From: an uncultured Succinivibrio sp.
GTDB lineage: Bacteria > Pseudomonadota > Gammaproteobacteria > Enterobacterales > Succinivibrionaceae
Direction: 5' to 3'
Assembly (NCBI GenBank): GCA_902772715.1
Contig: CACYBT010000057.1
Location: forward strand, 1 to 10,152
DNA length: 10,152 nucleotides
Both the position numbers and the translations under genes were made by a program. Positions within the stretch are counted from its first letter, which is position 1. Each line of letters opens with the position of its first letter. Shown here in pieces: positions 6,880 to 10,152 of this stretch. The notes under the pieces were generated by a model. The model had not been told where the DNA came from and made no database searches. It worked only from the letters and a program-made list of their open reading frames with translations.

Positions 6880-9148
6880 TTTCATCTTTTGTGTTTGCAG
6901 TCTCATCAGATGAAGCCTGTACATAAACAGGACGCACCTGCTCATCTTCACCAGGCTCATCATAGTTGGCTGGAGGTACATCGTCATTTTCATAAGACTT
7001 AGCCTCACTCTGTGCTGCATCTTCATCGCCAACATCCAAGTCAAGTCCTTCCTCTTCAGTAAGTGCCTTAATGGAAAGACGGATACGGCCGGTGTTGTCA
7101 ATATCGAGGACACGCACTCTGACTTCATCTCCGACACACAGGTAATCATTAACATTCTCAACACGATTTGAAGTGATCTGAGAAATATGAACAAGACCGT
7201 CACGACCAGGCAGAATATTGACAAAGGCGCCAAAGTCCGTGATTCTGACAACCTTTCCGTCATAATCCTTACCTACTTCAACCTCTACCAAAAGATCATT
7301 TATACGCTTAATAGCTGCATCTGCAGAGGCTAAAGAAGAAGCGGAAATCTTGACGGTACCATCATCTTCAATATCGATCTGAGAATTAGTGTCAGTCTGA
7401 ATAGAACGCACATTGAAGCCACCCTTTCCGATAACTTCCTTGACCTTGCTGACTGGAACCTTGATGGTTACAACACGTGGAGCATAAGGAGAGAGTTCCT
7501 TACGTGGCTCGGCAATAGCCTTCTGCATGATATTCAATAGATGAATTCTAGCGGCATGAGCATCAGTTAAGGCGTTCTGCATAATCTCACGGGTAATGCC
7601 ATCAGTCTTGATATCCATCTGCAGAGCGGTAACGCCCTCACGGGTACCGGCTACCTTAAAGTCCATATCTCCCAGATGATCCTCATCGCCCATAATATCA
7701 GTCAGAATAGCCACACGGTCATCTTCCTTAACAAGGCCCATGGCAATACCGGCAACCGGTGCCTTGATAGGAACACCTGCATCCATCAGGGACAAACACC
7801 CAGAACAAACAGAAGCCATGGATGAAGAACCATTAGACTCAGTAATTTCAGAAACCACACGAATTGAATATGGGAAATTTTCCATATCTGGGAGCACAGC
7901 CTTAAGAGCACGCTTAGCCAGACGTCCATGACCAATTTCACGGCGTTTTGGAGAGCCAATTAGACCAATCTCTCCTACGCAGTATGGAGGGAAATTATAG
8001 TGCAAAATAAATCTGTCACAACGGGTGCCAGTCATATCTTCAAAAGTCTGGGCATCGCGCTCTGAACCTAAGGTACAGGTACCTATAGACTGAGTTTCAC
8101 CACGGGTGAACAAAGCAGAGCCATGAACACGTGGAAGAATACCGGTAGCAATGGTAATAGGTCTAATCATACGCAAAGTACGACCATCAATACGATTCTC
8201 ACCACTTAAAATACGCTCACGTACGATATTACGCTCTATATCGAAAAAGATTTTGGCAAACTCGTTATCAGCCTCGGCCCACTCTTCGTGCTCATTCTTG
8301 AGTTTTTCAGTAACTTCTTTTTGAATAGTAGCAAGTCTGTCCTGACGCTCAAGTTTATCCACAATTCTGAAGGCATCACCGATAGCCTCATAGGCCTCAG
8401 CCTTAATTGCATCAATAAGAGCCACATTTTCCTGTGGTTTAACCCAATCCCATTGTGGACGGTTAACTTCTTTGGCAAACTCGGCAATCTCGTCTATGAC
8501 CTTCTGCTGCTCTTCGTGACCGAACATCACTGCACCCAGCATGACGGACTCTGGCAGACAGTTAGCCTCAGATTCAACCATAACCACAGCCTTCTTTGAG
8601 CCGGCCACCACCAGATCAAGATCAGAATACTTGCTTTCTGAGCTCAATGGGTTTAACACATACTGACCATTGATATAGCCCACACGTGCGGCTCCTAATG
8701 GCCCATTCCAAGGCAAGCCTGATGAAGCCAGTGCAGCCGAGGCGGCAATAATGGAGATAATATCTGTTGGGATCTCAGGATTGGCTGACATTACTGTCAC
8801 CACAACCTGCACTTCGTTGACGAAACCATCTGGAAACAGAGGGCGCAAAGGTCTGTCAATAAGACGTGAAATTAAGGTCTCACCTTCTGTTGCTCTACCC
8901 TCACGACGGAAAAAACTTACTGGAATCTTGCCTGCGGCGTAAGAACGTTCCTGATAATTGACTGTCAATGGGAAAAAAACTCTGCCTTCTACCTCTTCTT
9001 TACGATTACACACAACGGTGGCAAAGACGGTGGTATCATCCATGGAGGCCATGACTGCAGAATCAGTCTGGCGGCCGATGGCACCGGTTTCTAAAGTTAT
9101 TGTATGACGTCCGTATTTGAAGGAACGTACTATCGGATTTAAATTCAT
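6869..9148 (-). CDS. pnp: Polynucleotide phosphorylase (polyribonucleotide nucleotidyltransferase)
   Basis: PNPase degrades RNA from the 3' end with phosphate, releasing nucleoside diphosphates. It acts as a trimer in the cytoplasm and is often part of the RNA degradosome. Two RNase PH-like cores are recognisable. The first contains SFFRREGR (78-85). The second contains RREIGHGRLAKRAL (402-415) and GDEDHLGDMDF (487-497), with the catalytic aspartates expected at 488 and 494. A KH domain with GKGG (574-577) and an S1 domain (about 630-695, GKVVRITDFGAFV) follow. The protein ends in an acidic, probably disordered tail (about 698-759). It is 759 residues against 711 in E. coli, mainly because of that tail. 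GGAG ten bases before the ATG supports the start. It lies 110 bases after rpsO, and is probably co-transcribed and autoregulated as in E. coli. Confidence 0.98.
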   Translation of the reverse strand: MNLNPIVRSFKYGRHTITLETGAIGRQTDSAVMASMDDTTVFATVVCNRKEEVEGRVFFPLTVNYQERSYAAGKIPVSFFRREGRATEGETLISRLIDRPLRPLFPDGFVNEVQVVVTVMSANPEIPTDIISIIAASAALASSGLPWNGPLGAARVGYINGQYVLNPLSSESKYSDLDLVVAGSKKAVVMVESEANCLPESVMLGAVMFGHEEQQKVIDEIAEFAKEVNRPQWDWVKPQENVALIDAIKAEAYEAIGDAFRIVDKLERQDRLATIQKEVTEKLKNEHEEWAEADNEFAKIFFDIERNIVRERILSGENRIDGRTLRMIRPITIATGILPRVHGSALFTRGETQSIGTCTLGSERDAQTFEDMTGTRCDRFILHYNFPPYCVGEIGLIGSPKRREIGHGRLAKRALKAVLPDMENFPYSIRVVSEITESNGSSSMASVCSGCLSLMDAGVPIKAPVAGIAMGLVKEDDRVAILTDIMGDEDHLGDMDFKVAGTREGVTALQMDIKTDGITREIMQNALTDAHAARIHLLNIMQKAIAEPRKELSPYAPRVVTIKVPVSKVKEVIGKGGFNVRSIQTDTNSQIDIEDDGTVKISASSLASADAAIKRINDLLVEVEVGKDYDGKVVRITDFGAFVNILPGRDGLVHISQITSNRVENVNDYLCVGDEVRVRVLDIDNTGRIRLSIKALTEEEGLDLDVGDEDAAQSEAKSYENDDVPPANYDEPGEDEQVRPVYVQASSDETANTKDENNA

Positions 9149-9176
9149 CTATTAAAATCTCCGCAATATACCGCAA

Positions 9177-9209
9177 TACCCACTCTAATATGCCTCTTTT
9201 TCGTGGGTA
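9177..9209 (-). promoter_or_regulatory. Stem-loop in the pnp leader, candidate RNase III/PNPase control site
   Basis: TACCCAC (9177-9183) and GTGGGTA (9203-9209) are perfect 7-bp complements around a 19-base loop, about 30 bases upstream of the pnp start codon. Between it and the Shine-Dalgarno sits a direct repeat of TATTGCGG. In E. coli a leader duplex cut by RNase III is the basis of pnp autoregulation. Equating the two is inference, and this stem is much shorter. Confidence 0.4.
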
Positions 9210-9221
9210 CTTATACAACAT

Positions 9222-9240
9222 GGGCGGCACGCGGCCGCCC
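9222..9240 (-). other. GC-rich hairpin between rpsO and pnp
   Basis: GGGCGGC and GCCGCCC form a perfect 7-bp GC-only stem with loop ACGCG, about 19 bases after the rpsO stop codon. On the minus strand it is followed by ATGTTGTATA rather than a U-run. It is therefore more likely a partial attenuator, a processing site or a 3'-end stabiliser for the rpsO message than an efficient terminator. E. coli has an attenuator at the same place. Confidence 0.6.
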
Positions 9241-9258
9241 TATCCATTCGCTTTAATA

Positions 9259-9525
9259 CTAGCGACGGAGCTTTAACTTCTCTACAATTGCTACATAACG
9301 TGCATGATCGGAAGTCTTCAAGTAGTCAAGCATCTTACGACGCTGAGCAACTAAACGCAGTAAACCACGACGACTGTGATGATCCTTCTTGTGAACTTCA
9401 AAATGTGGCTGCAGATCAGCAATTCTTGCAGTTAATAATGCGATTTGAACTTCTGGATATCCTGTATCCTGTGGGTTACGACCAAACTCAGCAACGATTT
9501 TTGCTTTTTCTTCTACTGTTAACAT
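9259..9525 (-). CDS. rpsO: 30S ribosomal protein S15
   Basis: S15 is a primary 16S rRNA-binding protein of the small subunit platform. It binds the helix 20/21/22 junction early in assembly. The 88-residue protein is full length and shows the hallmark KKDHHSRRGLL (46-56), with His41, Asp48 and Ser51 at the positions known to contact rRNA in E. coli S15. The basic QRRKMLDYLK region follows. GGAG seven bases before the ATG is a good ribosome binding site. It is followed by pnp, the usual gammaproteobacterial arrangement. In many relatives truB lies just upstream, but here 540 bases without a recognisable gene separate rpsO from an IS end. Confidence 0.98.
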   Translation of the reverse strand: MLTVEEKAKIVAEFGRNPQDTGYPEVQIALLTARIADLQPHFEVHKKDHHSRRGLLRLVAQRRKMLDYLKTSDHARYVAIVEKLKLRR

Positions 9526-9538
9526 ATATATGCTCCAT

Positions 9539-9589
9539 TTTGTGAATAATAACGAAAATTTTCAGACCGATCACAAACTCAGTTGAAAA
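9539..9589 (-). promoter_or_regulatory. Candidate S15 autoregulatory pseudoknot in the rpsO leader
   Basis: Read on the minus strand, four segments occur in the order 1-2-1'-2'. They are TTTTCA (9589-9584), TTTGTGA (9577-9571), TGAAAA (9564-9559) and TCACAAA (9545-9539). Segments 1/1' (6 bp) and 2/2' (7 bp) are perfect complements and interleave, so both can form at once only as an H-type pseudoknot. The last strand ends three bases before the GGAG Shine-Dalgarno. E. coli S15 represses its own translation by trapping such a pseudoknot. The pairs are AU-rich and could arise by chance. Confidence 0.35.
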
Positions 9590-9619
9590 CGCAGTAATTC
9601 TAACATAAAAGAAGCCATG

Positions 9620-9648
9620 ATTATGTATTCTCTATGCAAAAAATACAA
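9620..9648 (-). promoter_or_regulatory. Candidate rpsO promoter
   Basis: On the minus strand TTGTAT (9643-9648) and CATAAT (9620-9625) are 17 bases apart. The implied start near 9612-9613 would give a leader of about 87 bases, long enough for a structured operator. The flank is strongly AT-rich, so other weak matches exist; this is the best by eye. Confidence 0.45.
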
Positions 9649-9661
9649 AAAATTTTATTAA

Positions 9662-9736
9662 TGATCACTCTAGGTTTAAATAATCGGTGCTATAAGAAGG
9701 AATTAACATTGAAAAAATTAGTGATCACTCTTGGTT
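9662..9736. repeat. Direct repeat TGATCACTCTWGGTT, 60 bases apart
   Basis: TGATCACTCTAGGTT (9662-9676) and TGATCACTCTTGGTT (9722-9736) differ at one of 15 positions and start exactly 60 bases apart. In the second copy the core extends to the perfect palindrome AGTGATCACT (9720-9729). A shorter third copy, TGATCACT, is at 10056-10063, next to the IS end. The pair lies just upstream of the likely rpsO promoter, so a protein-binding role is possible but unproven. Confidence 0.6.
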
Positions 9737-9790
9737 ATACTCTTTATTTTCATTAAAATATTTTTTTATACTTGTAGATGTAACTAAAAT

Positions 9791-9799
9791 TTATCCACA
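9791..9799 (+). other. Perfect DnaA box TTATCCACA
   Basis: The nonamer TTATCCACA matches the strongest E. coli DnaA-binding sequence. A second box, TGTGAATAA (the reverse of TTATTCACA), lies at 9541-9549 in the rpsO leader. The intervening DNA is AT-rich and contains several GATC sites. Two boxes 250 bases apart are too few to call an origin; they may be chance or a DnaA-titration or regulatory site. Confidence 0.35.
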
Positions 9800-9814
9800 C
9801 AGACAAAAAGATAA

Positions 9815-9997
9815 TACGGGCTATCATCCTCATGGTTAAAACCGCGGGGATTCGCGTGCGCATTAGTTATAAATTTACATTTGAAGCAAACTCTTCAAAA
9901 AAAAATAGAAAAAGTAATAAGCGAGAAACTGTATAAACCTACAGAATATATAATGGCTGCCATGGAGCATCCTGAGGCACTGCGGCGTGGGAAATAG
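9815..9997 (+). pseudogene. Open stretch ending in LRRGK, possible gene remnant
   Basis: One plus-strand frame stays open for 60 codons after a stop at 9812 and ends at TAG 9995-9997. Its second half reads like protein (KLYKPTEYIMAAMEHPEALR, then RGK). There is no convincing start: candidates are a TTG at 9881 and ATGs at 9953 and 9962, none with a Shine-Dalgarno. Another frame over 9832-9936 is also open for 34 codons, so the signal is ambiguous. I do not recognise the family. It may be the decayed tail of a mobile-element or accessory gene next to the IS end. Confidence 0.2.
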
Positions 9998-10066
9998 ACT
10001 TAAAAATGGTGCTATCTGTATCACATTCAAGTATATCTATGAAGAGGCTTAGAATTGATCACTTTT

Positions 10067-10152
10067 TTGACACTCCCACGACTAAAGTCGTGGGATTCCT
10101 GCTTCACAGATCGTTGCATAGTGAACTATGTCTTACACAATCTCTAGGAGAA
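10067..10152 (-). mobile_element. Right end of an IS200/IS605-family (tnpB-type) element, cut by the window edge
   Basis: A perfect 10-bp palindrome TCCCACGACT/AGTCGTGGGA (10074-10083 with 10086-10095) is followed on the minus strand by GTGTCAA (10073-10067). This arrangement matches the 3' subterminal hairpin and terminus seen downstream of tnpB in many IS605/IS1341-like elements. On that strand the preceding frames include EAGIPRL followed by TAG inside the hairpin, and VKQESHDFSRGSV. These resemble common TnpB C-termini, but each frame is interrupted further upstream within the window. The tnpB tail is therefore either non-coding here or frameshifted. The element would extend beyond 10152 with tnpB on the minus strand, and its terminal region would be the scaffold of the TnpB-associated omega RNA. 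The exact boundary is inferred. Confidence 0.65.

Larger units (their letters stand above)
9526..10066. other. Gene-poor AT-rich region upstream of rpsO
   Basis: No convincing protein-coding gene was found on either strand. The region holds the rpsO leader and promoter (right-to-left), the two-copy TGATCACT repeat, two DnaA-box matches and an ambiguous open stretch at 9815-9997. A GC-rich patch around 9842-9861 stands out from its AT-rich surroundings. A 15-codon frame starting TTG at 9709 is preceded by AAGAAGGA at good spacing (peptide MKKLVITLGYTLYFH), but nothing else supports it. Confidence 0.5.

Noticed and set aside
6859..7263. Minus-strand open frame of 134 codons over the end of pnp
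   Set aside because: It lies inside the pnp S1 and tail coding region in another frame, with no ribosome binding site and Met/Leu-rich composition typical of an overlapping frame.
9064..9221. 52-codon minus-strand frame starting in the rpsO-pnp spacer and overlapping the pnp start
   Set aside because: Its ATG directly follows the GC-rich hairpin without a Shine-Dalgarno, and most of its length is pnp coding sequence in another frame.
9709..9756. 15-codon plus-strand leader-like frame with TTG start and AAGAAGGA upstream
   Set aside because: There is no usable promoter at the right distance, no downstream gene on that strand in the window, and the length is too short to distinguish from chance.
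9842..9861. GC-rich patch CCGCGGGGATTCGCGTGCGC considered as a CRISPR repeat
   Set aside because: It occurs once, with no regularly spaced copies and no cas genes nearby.
9730..10055. Possible small transposon flanked by TGATCACT as a target-site duplication
   Set aside because: No terminal inverted repeats were found next to the motif, and the motif also occurs at 9662, outside the supposed element.

Overview
The window looks like a piece of chromosome from a moderately AT-rich gammaproteobacterium. The S15 and PNPase proteins and the Slt-type soluble lytic transglycosylase all resemble gammaproteobacterial forms. The 88-residue S15 is followed directly by pnp, the order known from Escherichia coli. 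Three sodium-coupled amino-acid-type symporters in a row suggest an organism that takes up amino acids or related amines. A host-associated anaerobe such as a member of the Succinivibrionaceae is possible, but that is a guess from overall style. Every confidently called gene lies on the minus strand, so transcription runs from right to left.

From right to left, the window opens with the end of an IS200/IS605-type element (10067-10152). Its tnpB would lie beyond the right edge. A gene-poor AT-rich stretch of about 400 bases follows. It holds a long-spaced direct repeat built on TGATCACT, a perfect DnaA box and a possible decayed reading frame. The rpsO promoter and leader come next (about 9526-9648), and the leader can be folded as a pseudoknot ending at the Shine-Dalgarno sequence. 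Then come rpsO (9259-9525), an intergenic spacer with two hairpins, and pnp (6869-9148). pnp ends with a hairpin around its own stop codon and then a strong intrinsic terminator.

The U-tract of that terminator runs almost directly into the start codon of three consecutive neurotransmitter:sodium symporter (NSS) genes at 5427-6812, 4017-5402 and 2610-3995. Each is exactly 1386 bp and encodes 461 residues. They are separated by 24 and 21 bases and end at an intrinsic terminator (2571-2605). This looks like tandem duplication followed by divergence. No free-standing promoter is visible for this cluster, so it may depend on read-through from pnp or on a promoter inside pnp.

The left part holds slt (181-2442), a periplasmic soluble lytic murein transglycosylase. 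It carries an unusual Lys/Ser/Asn-rich stretch, partly made of an 18-bp tandem repeat, between its signal peptide and its helical domain. A complete tRNA-Leu(GAG) with its own promoter sits at the extreme left.

The genes fall into housekeeping RNA and translation functions (rpsO, pnp, tRNA-Leu), nutrient uptake (the three symporters) and cell-wall turnover (slt). No defence system, prophage or biosynthetic cluster is visible. The points most worth a second look are the equal-length transporter triplet, the terminator fused to its start codon, the candidate S15 operator pseudoknot, and the IS605 end with its repeat-containing flank.
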